A stretch of DNA of 64,000 bases from Herpetosiphon aurantiacus DSM 785 (GCA_000018565.1 CP000875.1:2991199-3055198), one strand, 5' to 3'; counted from the stretch's first letter, positions 18,834 through 28,187 are shown. A program made the numbers and translations. The notes: generated from the sequence alone by a model not told the origin.

Positions 18834-18951
18834 TCCACGAAGGACACGAAGAGCACGAAGGGCCAGGATTAAATTATAATTTTAATGCCTGACCCCTCGC
18901 CCCTGAATCCTGACCCCTCGCCCCTGAATCCTGACCCCTCGCCGCCTCTGC
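18818..18951. repeat. Dispersed intergenic repeat, copy 2, with 21-bp tandem units
   Basis: Begins GAGGGGTCAGGTGTGATCC, shares the CACGAAGGACAC and AGAGCACGAAGG core, then runs into tandem 21-bp units of CCTGACCCCTCGCCCCTGAAT type (about two and a half copies at 18890-18942). It overlaps the last codons of the ADP-ribosylglycohydrolase gene. Confidence 0.8.
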
Positions 18952-18996
18952 GTTAAAATTTCCGATCCCCAACAACCAACAACCAATCCCCAAGCC

Positions 18997-20340
18997 TTAT
19001 GGATAAATACGATATAGTTGGCGTGGGAAAGGAATCGCCTCGCGGATGTGGCGCGTACCTGCCAGCCAAGCAACACAGCGTTCGATCCCCATGCCAAAGC
19101 CTGAGTGCGGCACACTGCCATAACGCCGCAAATCCAAATACCATTGGTAATCGGCGACATCAAGGCCATGCTCACGAATGCGTGCTTCGAGCAACTCAGC
19201 ATCGTGAATCCGTTGTGAGCCACCGATAATTTCGCCATAGCCTTCGGGAGCGATCAAATCGGCGCAGCGCACCACTTCAGGGCGGCCTTCGGCTGGTTGC
19301 ATATAAAAGGCTTTGACCTTGGTTGGATAGTTGTAGATAAATAAGGGTTTATCAAACAAGCTGGCCAAGTAGGTTTCATGGGGTGCGCCAAAATCGTCGC
19401 CCCATTCCAAATCGGCTAATGGTGCATTATCGGGAGCAACAGTTGCCCCTGCCGCCACACCTTGCTTGATTTTTTCAATCGCCTCGTCGTAGCTGATACG
19501 GGGGAAGGGTGGCACAATATTTTCGAGCTTCGAGGTATCGCGCTCTAAAATTTTGAGATCTTCTTCGCAGCGATCAAGCACGCGTTGGACGATATAGGAA
19601 ACGAAATTTTCTTGCAATTCCATATTATCGTCTTGGTCAGCGAAGGCAAATTCTGGCTCGATCATCCAAAATTCGGTCAGGTGGCGACGAGTTTTAGATT
19701 TTTCAGCCCGAAAAGTGGGGCCAAAACAATAAACCCGACCAAAGGTTGCCATGCCCGATTCAACGTAAAGCTGGCCAGTTTGGGCCAAATAGGCATTACC
19801 CAAATCGAAATATTCGGTGGCAAACAAGTCGCTCGTACCTTCAGCAGCGGTTGCCGTGAGAATCGGCGAGTCGTAGCGCACAAAATGTTCGCTGTTCAAA
19901 TATTCTTGGGCTGCGGCAATCACTTGAGCACGAATGCGCAACAAGGCATGTTGTTTGGCAGAGCGCACCCACAGATGGCGATGCTCCATCAAAAATTGCG
20001 TGCCATGCTCTTTGGGGGTAATTGGGTAATTTTGGGTTAGATGCACAATTTCGATATCAGTAACATCTAATTCAAAACCCAAGCTCGAGCGTTCGTCGGC
20101 GCGAAGTGTACCATGGATATAGCACGAAGATTCTTGAGTTAATTCTTTGGCTCGCGCAAAAACTTCTTCGCTGACATTCTTTTTAAACACCACACATTGA
20201 ATCGTGGCGGTACCATCGCGTAATTGAATAAAAACCAACTTGCCTTTTTCGGTTTTGTGATAGACCCAACCAGCAAGTTTGACCGCTTCGCCAACATGGT
20301 CGGCGCTATCGCGGATATACATCGAGGGCAGCAGTGCCAT
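18997..20340 (-). CDS. asnS: Asparaginyl-tRNA synthetase
   Basis: Class IIb aminoacyl-tRNA synthetase of 447 residues that charges tRNA(Asn). An N-terminal OB fold binds the anticodon ([24 protein letters not shown]). The catalytic core has motif 2 ([25 protein letters not shown]) and motif 3 ([21 protein letters not shown]). Residues around the amino acid pocket fit AsnRS rather than AspRS, which would read ...RSEDLRADRQPEF. The ATG at 20340 has AAGGAG five bases upstream. Single-gene unit. Confidence 0.95.
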   Translation of the reverse strand: MALLPSMYIRDSADHVGEAVKLAGWVYHKTEKGKLVFIQLRDGTATIQCVVFKKNVSEEVFARAKELTQESSCYIHGTLRADERSSLGFELDVTDIEIVHLTQNYPITPKEHGTQFLMEHRHLWVRSAKQHALLRIRAQVIAAAQEYLNSEHFVRYDSPILTATAAEGTSDLFATEYFDLGNAYLAQTGQLYVESGMATFGRVYCFGPTFRAEKSKTRRHLTEFWMIEPEFAFADQDDNMELQENFVSYIVQRVLDRCEEDLKILERDTSKLENIVPPFPRISYDEAIEKIKQGVAAGATVAPDNAPLADLEWGDDFGAPHETYLASLFDKPLFIYNYPTKVKAFYMQPAEGRPEVVRCADLIAPEGYGEIIGGSQRIHDAELLEARIREHGLDVADYQWYLDLRRYGSVPHSGFGMGIERCVAWLAGTRHIREAIPFPRQLYRIYP

Positions 20341-20444
20341 AGATGCTCCTTCCAACAAAACAACACAATGGCGATGCACCAAGGCACCGCCATATTTCTC
20401 GCAATAATACCATGTACTGCCGCAACCAACTACTTGAGAAGCAA

Positions 20445-21176
20445 TTACTCCGATTCATCGCCAGCATCAAGTATTGCCAACTCTTCGGCAGTCGGGGTTT
20501 GCGAAACCACCTTGCCAAAGATTTCGCGCTCTTTGTTATCGCGAATCATAAAGGCTCGTTTGCGAGCTTCTTCTTCGCCATACTTGCGCACCGACACCGA
20601 AGTTCGATGGATTTCATTCGGGCGAGGACACCAAGTTATTTCGTAGACATCGCGCAAATAGACTTCGCCTTTGCGATTGCGATCCTTGCGGCGCACTCTG
20701 GTTACACCAATTTTGCCCGTGGCGTTACGGCGACTAACCGTGACCACTGGGCGATCGGTTCGAGGCTTGCCTAATTCACGCTCGGCCTCATCGCGGAAGT
20801 CTAAGGCAGCAGCTAAAGCGCCTTCGCGACCATCGTAGAGCATATCACTGAAGAATTTAACTCGTTGTTGGCCTTTGTAAAACACCCGTACATACCAGCC
20901 ATGCGTCCGCTTGATCTCACGATCAATCCGGCTAATGCCTTTGTAGTGTACCTCAGGGTCAACCGTTTCAATGTGGGGTCGCCCTCGTTCGCGCTTGATA
21001 GAATCGCGATACTCTAAAGCATTACGCAGCGCATTACCAGAGCCATTGAACGCATTGTCACTAAAGAACTTGCTGAACAGTTCACCGTCGATCCTCACCC
21101 GCACCCACCAACCATACGAATTGGCCTCGACGTTCTCAATCCGTCGGATGTTTTTGTACTTTTGTTGTGTTGCCAT
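20445..21176 (-). CDS. Protein with three tandem AP2-like domains
   Basis: A 243-residue basic protein. Three repeats of an AP2/ERF-like fold are visible: residues 7-66 ([19 protein letters not shown] ... [13 protein letters not shown]), 78-137 ([19 protein letters not shown] ... [13 protein letters not shown]) and 154-221 (a longer, more diverged copy ending [14 protein letters not shown]). Bacterial AP2 domains usually accompany HNH homing endonucleases; here no nuclease motif is seen, so it may be a stand-alone DNA-binding protein. The ATG at 21176 has AAGGA upstream. The 528 bases upstream hold no gene. The target and role are unknown. Confidence 0.65.
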   Translation of the reverse strand: MATQQKYKNIRRIENVEANSYGWWVRVRIDGELFSKFFSDNAFNGSGNALRNALEYRDSIKRERGRPHIETVDPEVHYKGISRIDREIKRTHGWYVRVFYKGQQRVKFFSDMLYDGREGALAAALDFRDEAERELGKPRTDRPVVTVSRRNATGKIGVTRVRRKDRNRKGEVYLRDVYEITWCPRPNEIHRTSVSVRKYGEEEARKRAFMIRDNKEREIFGKVVSQTPTAEELAILDAGDESE

Positions 21177-21704
21177 ATGCATCCTTGTCCGTTGGTGTAG
21201 AGCCTCCAAAATACAGCTCTCGTGCGGCTTAAAGCCATAAAACCTAGCACGATTATAACCTGAAAACTCGTTCTTGAATCTATGCACTTAGCCCTATCTA
21301 CATGGGTAGCTTTTGTATAACCACAGTTGGTACATGGCTTCCTAGCAACTATGGGCAGTCATTGAGCAAGTGGGGGATGTAAATAGATTGTTTTAATCCT
21401 TGTGGTGAGGGTCTCGATCACCTCATGGACAGCACTCGCAAAAGTGGGTCGTAGTTGGTATGCCTACATGCCATTGTAGCACATTGGTATGCTTTAGTAT
21501 AGTATTACGTCAAGCAAGCGCAAATAGCCTTGATCTTAGTGTTGGATGCTGCACTACTCTTGTAAAAAACGCTGCTAAATCCACATCACCCTGTTGGGTA
21601 TTTGGAGGGGATAGGCGCTGACCCACAAGATCGCAGTTCAACACAACAATTGGTATGGTTCTTGCATTGCTCAATCGTAAATGTATATAAAAGGAAAATT
21701 TATT
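21177..21704. other. Gene-free interval between the AP2-like protein and the SDR gene
   Basis: 528 bases with divergent genes on either side. No coding frame, repeat family or RNA gene recognised. The motif TTGGTATGC occurs twice, near 21457 and 21485. Promoters for both flanking genes must lie here, but none is convincing by eye. Confidence 0.5.
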
Positions 21705-22571
21705 ATGTCAAATAATCAACTAAAACAGCAATTTCCAGCCCAAACCCAGGATCAACAGCCTGGAATCGAATCGGCAATGCAGCCCAAACCCAAAGCCCAC
21801 GATCGTAGCTATCGTGGGAGTGGCAAGCTCAAGGATAAAGTTGCGCTGATCACTGGCGGCGATAGTGGCATCGGTCGCGCAGTAGCAATCGTGTATGCCA
21901 AAGAGGGCGCAGATGTTGCAATCAATTATTTAAATGAACATGAAGATGCCCAAGAAACCAAACGGCTGGTTGAGGCCGAAGGTCAGCGCTGCTGGCTCTC
22001 AGCTGGCGATATTGGCGATGAAGCATATTGCCAAGGCTTAGTTGAACAAACCGTTGCAACATTCGGCCAACTTGATATTTTGATCAACAATGCCGCCGAG
22101 CAACATCAGCAAAAATCGATCACCGATATTAGTGCTGAGCAATTGGAGCGCACCTTTCGCACCAATATCTTTGCCATGTTCTATTTGACCAAAGCTGCCT
22201 TGCCACACCTGAAGGCTGGCAGTAGCATCATTAATACTGCTTCGGTGACGGCCTATCGTGGCAGCCCTCAATTGCTCGATTATTCGGCAACCAAAGGGGC
22301 AATTGTAGCCTTTACTCGTTCGCTCTCGCAAGCATTGATTGACCAAAAGATTCGGGTCAATGGCGTAGCACCTGGCCCAATTTGGACTCCACTGATTCCT
22401 GCAACCTTCGAGGCCGAAAAAGTTGCGCCGTTTGGCAGTGATGTTCCGATGCAGCGGGCAGGCCAACCTGAAGAAGTCGCCAATTGTTATGTATTTCTAG
22501 CAAGCGACGATGCATCATATATGGCTGGGCAAATTTTGCATCCCAATGGTGGCGAAGTGATCAATGGCTAG
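21705..22571 (+). CDS. Short-chain dehydrogenase/reductase (YghA/YhdF-like)
   Basis: An NAD(P)-dependent SDR of 288 residues with an N-terminal extension of about 45 residues (QFPAQTQDQQPGIESAMQPKP) typical of the general-stress YghA/YhdF subgroup. The cofactor motif is TGGDSGIGRAVA, then NNAAEQ. The catalytic Ser is in NTASVTAYRG, followed by Tyr and Lys in YSATKGA. Substrate unknown; some relatives reduce aldehydes or glucose. The ATG at 21705 has AAGGAAAA upstream. Its end overlaps the convergent response regulator gene by four bases. Confidence 0.9.
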   Translation: MSNNQLKQQFPAQTQDQQPGIESAMQPKPKAHDRSYRGSGKLKDKVALITGGDSGIGRAVAIVYAKEGADVAINYLNEHEDAQETKRLVEAEGQRCWLSAGDIGDEAYCQGLVEQTVATFGQLDILINNAAEQHQQKSITDISAEQLERTFRTNIFAMFYLTKAALPHLKAGSSIINTASVTAYRGSPQLLDYSATKGAIVAFTRSLSQALIDQKIRVNGVAPGPIWTPLIPATFEAEKVAPFGSDVPMQRAGQPEEVANCYVFLASDDASYMAGQILHPNGGEVING

Positions 22572-23725
22572 CTAAGGCCATGTTTTTCTAGCCGATAGAG
22601 TAATTGATGGCGCGATAAGCCCAATAATTCAGCGGCGCGGGTTTTATTACCATTGGCTTGTTGCAAGGCCTGTTGCAATAAACTGCGTTCGACCACCTCA
22701 AGTTGCAAGCCGCTTGCGGGCAGTGTGATTGGTTCGGCAGTAGCACTAGGCAAATCGTGTGGCAAATGCTCGGACTGAATTAGCTGACCATTAGCCGCGA
22801 CAGCTGCACGTTCAAGGACATGGCGCAATTCGGGCAGATTGGCGTTCCATTGACTTTGCTCTAGTTTTTGGAGCGCCTGAGGACTAAGCATCTGCTGTCC
22901 AAGCCAATAATCCGCTAACAAGCCAATGTCGCTACGGCGCTGATTAAGCGTGGGGAGATGCAGCGTTGGAACCGTTTGATTCGGCGCTTCAAGGCTAGTC
23001 AAGAGTACACATGCCGCAAGTTTTCGAGCGAGTAACCAATCCAACCACCCTAAACCACGGCGAATAATGATACTGCCTTGGCCCGCCTCGTCCAGCGCCG
23101 CCTCAAGCATCGATTCGTTCAATAAGCCAGCATCAAGCTCAATCAGCGGTGCCTGCTGGCGCTGGCTGATAGCATGGGCATACCGCGCCAATTGGGCCTT
23201 GCCCACGCCCGCATCTCCCACCAAAACCAACACGGGCAAGCGATCGATCATGCGTTCAAGCTGTTGACGACAAGCCACCCATGCTGGATGACTGCCGATC
23301 AAATCGTTGACCATGCGCTGTTGCTGTTGTTGGCGTAAACGCCGTAGTTCTTGTTGTAGCGCAGCTCGTTCCAAGGCTCGTTGCAATTTGAAACCAATTT
23401 CTTCCAAATCAAAGGGCTTGCGCAAATAATCAGCAGCGCCCAGTTGCATAGCCTCAACCGCGCTGGCCACTGTGCCATACGCCGTCAAGATCAAGACAAC
23501 GACTTCAGGCCAGCGTTCGCGCAAGCGGGCCAAGGTTGCCAAGCCATCCATGCCCTTCAACTTGAGATCGAGAATGACCACATCGGCAGGTTGGCGGCTC
23601 ATCGCAGCCAAGCCATCGTTGGCATTCGCGGCCACCACTACGTCGTAGCCTTGGTCGCTCAAGGCCTCGCTAAGCACCCAGCGTAAATTGGCTTCATCGT
23701 CGATAACTAAGAGGCGTTTGGTCAT
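22568..23725 (-). CDS. NtrC-like response regulator with degenerate AAA+ domain
   Basis: A 385-residue regulator. The N-terminal receiver has the phospho-Asp in VVILDLKLKGMDG and Lys in YLRKPFD. A coiled linker (about 120-142) leads to a shortened AAA+ region with an altered Walker A, GDAGVGKAQLA. The sigma-54-contacting GAFTGA loop and a clear Walker B are missing. The C-terminal Fis-type HTH reads ANGNKTRAAELLGLSRHQLLYRLEKHGL. It probably acts as an ordinary DNA-binding regulator and not as a sigma-54 activator, consistent with the apparent lack of sigma-54 in this phylum. It overlaps the kinase gene by four bases. Confidence 0.88.
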   Translation of the reverse strand: MTKRLLVIDDEANLRWVLSEALSDQGYDVVVAANANDGLAAMSRQPADVVILDLKLKGMDGLATLARLRERWPEVVVLILTAYGTVASAVEAMQLGAADYLRKPFDLEEIGFKLQRALERAALQQELRRLRQQQQQRMVNDLIGSHPAWVACRQQLERMIDRLPVLVLVGDAGVGKAQLARYAHAISQRQQAPLIELDAGLLNESMLEAALDEAGQGSIIIRRGLGWLDWLLARKLAACVLLTSLEAPNQTVPTLHLPTLNQRRSDIGLLADYWLGQQMLSPQALQKLEQSQWNANLPELRHVLERAAVAANGQLIQSEHLPHDLPSATAEPITLPASGLQLEVVERSLLQQALQQANGNKTRAAELLGLSRHQLLYRLEKHGLS

Positions 23726-25041
23726 TGCTCAGCTCCTTGGTTCACAAGTGGCAAGCGCAAACGGGCTAAGGTGCCGCGATCAGGCGCAGGCTCAAGCCGA
23801 ATTGAGCCGCTATGTTCAGCTACGCTGCGTGCCACCAAGGCCAAACCCATACCCGTGCCATCGTCGCGGGTTGTAAAAAATGGATCGAAAATTCGCTCAC
23901 GAATCGCTGGATCAATGCCTTTGCCCTGATCTTGGATACGAATTTCAAGCTGTTGGGCCACAGCCAAACTCTGAACCTGAATAATTTGGCCAGCTTGGCT
24001 CGCTTGCAATGCGTTCAACAACAGATTTAATAGAATTTGCCAGATCGCATCGTGATCAGCTTCAACCCATAATTGATCATCGGTGATGGTTAGATGAAGA
24101 TCAACCCCATATTCAGCCGCCAAAGGCTGACAGGTAGCCACAAATTCAACTAATAATTGGTTAATTGCCAAAGGCTGGCGCTGTAACGCTTGGGGATGGG
24201 CATAATCCAACAACGAACTAATCAGCCGATCCAAGCGATCAACCTCGCTATTAATGACGCTGGTATAGCTTGCCAAATTTGGTTGTTGGGTCAATTTAGT
24301 GCCCAGCAGTTGGCTGGTGGCTCGCACTACGCCCAAAGGATTACGCGCCTCGTGCGCCAAACCACCAGCCAACTGCCCCAAAGCCGCCATCCGTTCAGCC
24401 TGACGAATCCGCTCGGCGATCGCTTGTTGTTCGCGAATATCTTCAAACACCAAAACTGCGCCAATCGGCTGGCCTTGCAGATTATGCAAATCAGAGCGAC
24501 GTACTGCCAAGGCAATTTGATTGATTTGGATTTCGCTGTAGCCATTGGTTTGGGGCAGTTGCACGAGAGCTGGCCTTGGCTGTAATAAGGTTTGGGCAGT
24601 TGGATTTTGCAATTTCAATTGTTGCTGCTCGATGGTTGCTACGCCGACAGGCAAACTTGTCAATACATCGTTAATATACACATGCAAGGCTTCGGCCCGA
24701 CTATGGGCCTGTTGTTCACGCTCGGCCAATGTGCCAACCAAAGCGGCAACCAGCACCAACGTCGCCATTTCGAGGCCATTATCAAGCAAGCTGTTGGCCG
24801 CATGCGCATCGAGCCAATGGGCATGCGGCAAATAGACAAGCGCCGTGAACAGCGCCAAGCCAATGCCCGCCCAACGACCCCAGATCACCGCCGCCACACC
24901 AACAGGCACATAATACAAACTGCGATAAATCGAGTGGTAGGGCAATAGATGAGCACTGGTCAGATAATGCAGCGCCGTGATGATCAACTCGCTGCTAAGC
25001 ACAAACCACAGCCAATAGCGCTGTTTAATCGATTGAAGCAT
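23722..25041 (-). CDS. Membrane sensor histidine kinase (NtrB-like)
   Basis: A 439-residue kinase. The N-terminal 110 residues hold about four TM helices of a membrane-embedded sensor with little periplasmic domain, followed by a coiled coil, a PAS-like region (about 130-210) and HisKA with the phospho-His in GGLAHEARNPLGVVRATSQL. The N box is ILLNLLLNALQAS, with G boxes IQDQGKGIDP and DGTGMGLALVARSV. It is the partner of the overlapping NtrC-like regulator. The upstream intergenic region carries a tandem 15-bp repeat that could be an operator for this pair. Confidence 0.92.
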   Translation of the reverse strand: MLQSIKQRYWLWFVLSSELIITALHYLTSAHLLPYHSIYRSLYYVPVGVAAVIWGRWAGIGLALFTALVYLPHAHWLDAHAANSLLDNGLEMATLVLVAALVGTLAEREQQAHSRAEALHVYINDVLTSLPVGVATIEQQQLKLQNPTAQTLLQPRPALVQLPQTNGYSEIQINQIALAVRRSDLHNLQGQPIGAVLVFEDIREQQAIAERIRQAERMAALGQLAGGLAHEARNPLGVVRATSQLLGTKLTQQPNLASYTSVINSEVDRLDRLISSLLDYAHPQALQRQPLAINQLLVEFVATCQPLAAEYGVDLHLTITDDQLWVEADHDAIWQILLNLLLNALQASQAGQIIQVQSLAVAQQLEIRIQDQGKGIDPAIRERIFDPFFTTRDDGTGMGLALVARSVAEHSGSIRLEPAPDRGTLARLRLPLVNQGAEQ

Positions 25042-25141
25042 GATCAGCCTCGTCGTTTAAAGGTTGTTGCTTCTATTGTAAGTTTGTTCTGTTCAGCAAA
25101 CAATTTTTTTATAGAATTCCGATAATTTGATTGCTAAAACC

Positions 25142-25175
25142 GTAGCAAATGCCACAATCTGTAGCAAATGCCACA
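25142..25175. promoter_or_regulatory. Tandem 15-bp direct repeat, candidate operator
   Basis: GTAGCAAATGCCACA occurs perfectly at 25142-25156 and 25161-25175, a 19-base period close to two DNA turns. It lies between the divergent kinase and DUF305 genes. Same-face direct repeats suit a dimeric response regulator such as the NtrC-like protein encoded next door; binding is inferred. Confidence 0.45.
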
Positions 25176-25277
25176 GCCCAACGCCGCAAGTTTGGTTCAA
25201 ATTGAGCAAAATTGGCCTGTATTTAGAAATTTGGCTAGGCTAAAGCTAGTTGACATTTAGTTGAAAGGAACCACAAT

Positions 25278-25844
25278 ATGCGGCGATTTATGATGTTTCT
25301 CGGTTTAATCGTAGTTTTAAGTGGCTGCGGTGCAACCAGCCAAACCAACTCAAGCACCAATGATCATGGCGGAGATCACGCTACCGAAGCTCCAACAACC
25401 GATCATGGCAGTATGAGCATGAGCGATCTGCAATTTCTTGATGGCATGATTGAGCATCATCGCGGGGCAATCGCTATGGCCAAGGATGCTCAAAGCCAAG
25501 CCAGCGATCCACAAGTGCAGGAGTTAGCCAAGCAAATTATCGCAGCCCAAGAGCCAGAAATTGTGCAATTGCAGGCTTGGCGCAAAGCATGGTTTGGCGA
25601 TGCGCCAGCCAGCGATTTAAGTGCGCTGCATATGGGTTCGATGGATGTGCCAGCAGGCAGCGAAAGCTATGATCGACGCTTCTTAACCGCCATGATCAGC
25701 CATCACGATGGTGCAATCGCCATGGCCCAAAGCATCAAAGCAAGCACCCAACGGGCCGAACTCAAAACCTTTGCCGAGGCAGTCATCACGGCCCAAACTG
25801 CCGAAAATCAACAAATGGATACTTGGTTGCAGGAAATTAAGTAG
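25278..25844 (+). CDS. DUF305 lipoprotein
   Basis: A 188-residue exported lipoprotein: signal peptide ending VVLSGC (Cys17), a His-rich linker (NDHGGDHATEAPTTDHGSMSM), then a four-helix DUF305 domain of two half-repeats, FLDGMIEHHRGAIAMAKDA and FLTAMISHHDGAIAMAQSI. The paired His and Met residues suggest metal binding; some DUF305 proteins bind copper (family knowledge). AAAGGAA precedes the ATG. It is divergent from the two-component pair and separated by a tandem repeat, so it could be a target of that system. Confidence 0.88.
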   Translation: MRRFMMFLGLIVVLSGCGATSQTNSSTNDHGGDHATEAPTTDHGSMSMSDLQFLDGMIEHHRGAIAMAKDAQSQASDPQVQELAKQIIAAQEPEIVQLQAWRKAWFGDAPASDLSALHMGSMDVPAGSESYDRRFLTAMISHHDGAIAMAQSIKASTQRAELKTFAEAVITAQTAENQQMDTWLQEIK

Positions 25845-25848
25845 GGGC

Positions 25849-25975
25849 TAGGGGTCAGGGGCCAGGGATTAGGGAGCAGGCATTATGATTGGGTTGCGTA
25901 ATGCAAATCTGGCCCCTGACTCCTGAATCCTGACCCCTCGCTCTTCTTCGTGCCCTTCATGTCCTTCGTGGATCA
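25849..25975. repeat. Dispersed intergenic repeat, copy 3
   Basis: GGCTAGGGGTCAGGGGCCAGG on the left faces CTGGCCCCTGACTCCTGAAT and CCTGACCCCTCGCTCTTC on the right. It ends with TTCGTGCCCTTCATGTCC and TTCGTGGATC, the complement of the CACGAAGG core in copies 1 and 2. Confidence 0.75.
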
Positions 25976-26023
25976 AAACGTAACGGCTGATTCTGCACCT
26001 CGACCCATCATAACGTTGGATTA

Positions 26024-26398
26024 TTAATCTAGCTCGAACCGAATACCAAGGATTTGAAAACGATCATTGCAAAAAATATGTATCCATTCACCACGGGGAA
26101 ATTCGGTGGCCCTAACGACTAGTTGAAAGACCAGTAATTCATGTGGACATGCAGAAGGAAGCTCACCATATTCACAAATTTCAAATTGCTCAAAATAAAA
26201 TTCTCGATTACCAACAGTTAAAAGCAGTTCAAATAGCTGTTCCAAAAAATTAGTTGGGCTAAATTCTAAAGCATATGCTGGCAATACCATACGATTACAC
26301 AAATCTAAATTCTTAAAATAGGCACTAATCTGCGCTTGACAAGCACCATCCAGACAAGGATCGGGGTTTATTTGATTATGCCAAAGATATAGACTCAT
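26024..26398 (-). CDS. Hypothetical protein
   Basis: A 124-residue acidic, soluble protein with no recognised family. It has several Cys (CLDGACQ, DLCNR, ICEYGE, SACPHE, FCNDRF) and aromatic residues, and alternates helix (SPTNFLEQLFELLLTVG) with beta-like stretches toward the C-terminus (HELLVFQLVVRATEF, GEWIHIF). No signal peptide or TM segment. The leader has repeated CCTTCATCC-type tracts and no clear ribosome site, so expression is uncertain. It precedes nothing in an evident operon. Confidence 0.5.
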   Translation of the reverse strand: MSLYLWHNQINPDPCLDGACQAQISAYFKNLDLCNRMVLPAYALEFSPTNFLEQLFELLLTVGNREFYFEQFEICEYGELPSACPHELLVFQLVVRATEFPRGEWIHIFCNDRFQILGIRFELD

Positions 26399-26468
26399 CC
26401 TTCATCCTTTATCCTTCATCCTTTTATAAACCCTTCTCCTCTGCATCCCTCATCCTTCACAATTAAAC

Positions 26469-27737
26469 TTAGCCTTGCCAACGTTTAAGAATGACACTGG
26501 CATTGACTCCACCAAAGCCAAACCCGTTCGATAAGGCATATTCAATTGGCATTGGGCGAGGCTGCTTCGCTACTAAGTCGATGCCCTCACTCGCCGGATC
26601 AGGATCGTCTAGGTTTAATGTGGCTGGCGCAATTTGGTCGCGAATTGCCAAGGCCGTAAAAATTGCTTCAACCGCGCCTGCAGCCCCCAACAAGTGGCCA
26701 GTTGACGATTTGGTGGCGCTCACGGCTAAACCAGAGTTTTCACCAAATACCTGCTTAATCGCCGCCAGTTCGCCACGATCGCCCACTTGGGTTGAGGTAG
26801 CATGAGCATTCAAATGTTGAACATCGCGAGCAGAGATTTGGGCCTGGCGCAAGGCTAAACGCATTGCCCGCGCCGCGCCAGAGCCATCTTCGGGGCCAGA
26901 TGTAATGTGGTAGGCATCGGCGGTTGTGCCATAACCAACGACCTCGACTAATGGCGTTGCTCCACGGGCTAAGGCATGTTCCAAATCTTCTAACACCAAA
27001 ACGCCAGCACCTTCGCTCATCACAAAGCCATCGCGGGCTTGGTCGAACGGGCGCGATGCCAAGCTTGGGCGATCGTTAAATTCGGTTGCTAATGCTCGCG
27101 CAGCGGCAAAGCCACCCAAGCTAACCGGATCAAGTGCAGCTTCAGTGCCACCACAGACCGCTACATCGGCCTCGCCACTATGAATTAAGCGGGCACCATC
27201 GCCGATTGCCTGCAAACTAGCAGCACAAGCAGTCACGGGGGCGGCGATTGGCCCACGAAAGCCATGGCGAATTGAAATATGACCCGCTGCAAGGTTGATC
27301 AGAAAGGCAGGCACGGTAAAGGGTGAGAGCCGTTGCGGGCCTTTGCTATCTAAAGTGCGCACTGCTTGGGTGATGGTCGAAAAGCCACCAACGCACGACG
27401 CAATCAAGGTCGCAGTTCGCTCTTGGGCTTCTTCAGTTTGTGGTTGCCACTGAGCTTGCTTGAGTGCCTCGGCGGCAGCAGCCAAACCAAGCACAATAAA
27501 GCGATCCATTTTACGCAGCTCTTTGCTATTGGCAACGGCACTTGGCTCGAAACCAGCCTGTGGATCATCAGCCAAACTTGGCACCATGCCGCCAATTGTA
27601 CTGGCCAAGCCGGCGCTAATCTGCTCAGGCAAAGGGCCAATTCCCGATTGTCCAGCTAATAGGCGTTGCCAAACGACATCTACTCCGCAACCCAACGGCG
27701 AAACGATCCCCATTCCGGTAATGACAACACGACGCAT
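26469..27737 (-). CDS. fabF: 3-oxoacyl-[acyl-carrier-protein] synthase (FabF type)
   Basis: A condensing enzyme of 422 residues that elongates acyl-ACP with malonyl-ACP. The catalytic Cys171 is in PVTACAASLQ, His residues are in LNAHATSTQVGD and STGHLLGAAGAVE, and the C-terminal SNGFGFGGVNAS loop is present. The full-length KAS II layout argues for fatty acid synthesis; a polyketide-type condensing enzyme is less likely because no chain-length factor or other PKS gene adjoins it. No neighbouring fatty acid gene, so it is probably transcribed alone. Confidence 0.92.
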   Translation of the reverse strand: MRRVVITGMGIVSPLGCGVDVVWQRLLAGQSGIGPLPEQISAGLASTIGGMVPSLADDPQAGFEPSAVANSKELRKMDRFIVLGLAAAAEALKQAQWQPQTEEAQERTATLIASCVGGFSTITQAVRTLDSKGPQRLSPFTVPAFLINLAAGHISIRHGFRGPIAAPVTACAASLQAIGDGARLIHSGEADVAVCGGTEAALDPVSLGGFAAARALATEFNDRPSLASRPFDQARDGFVMSEGAGVLVLEDLEHALARGATPLVEVVGYGTTADAYHITSGPEDGSGAARAMRLALRQAQISARDVQHLNAHATSTQVGDRGELAAIKQVFGENSGLAVSATKSSTGHLLGAAGAVEAIFTALAIRDQIAPATLNLDDPDPASEGIDLVAKQPRPMPIEYALSNGFGFGGVNASVILKRWQG

Positions 27738-27847
27738 AGTGATTCCTTAACTAGGTTGCTGCGCATTGTAGCAACCGCCTCACCACTATACCGCAGTTTT
27801 GATCGGGCTGAGGGGTGGGGATGAGAATATAGAACATAGAACATAGA

Positions 27848-28024
27848 TGTAATGGTTCATTGCATTAACAACCAATTGTCACGTTCCCTCACCCCTAGCC
27901 CATCTCCCACGGCGGCGCGAGCGAGGGGAGCACACTTGGAGCGATTCCCCCTCGCCTCGCGTGCGGGAGAGGGGGTCAGGGGGTGAGGGAACAAGAACGG
28001 TTGCCAATCTCATGAACCATTACA
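27848..28024. mobile_element. MITE-like element with 13-bp terminal inverted repeats
   Basis: A 177-bp non-coding element that begins TGTAATGGTTCAT and ends with the perfect inverse ATGAACCATTACA. It is flanked by CATAGA at 27842-27847 and again at 28025-28030, a candidate 6-bp target duplication within ACATAGA-type repeats. The interior pairs GTTCCCTCACCCC with GGGGTGAGGGAAC and holds CTCCCAC and GGGAGAGGGG arms, so the element can fold into a long hairpin. Partial relatives occur at 32698-32845, 37624-37655 and 49079-49190. It accounts for most of the 450-base gap between fabF and the next gene. Confidence 0.7.
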
Positions 28025-28187
28025 CATAGAGCATAGAACCCAAGAATTTTGCGGTTTGAAATCGTATAACCCAAAGATACAGCCTAACGATGGTGATCGG
28101 CTTGTGGCTATCGGGGAATTTGCGCCAGAGCGCTGGATTAGACAGCCGAGATGTTTTGCCCATAAACACCTCGGCTCTGAAGATTTA

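Noticed and set aside
20139-20774. Long open frames opposite asnS and the AP2-like gene.
   Set aside because: They lie antisense to well supported genes, have no family motifs and look like shadows.
21662-21689. TTGCAT-16-TATATA as promoter of the SDR gene.
   Set aside because: Transcription would begin at or after the ribosome site, leaving no leader for the start at 21705.
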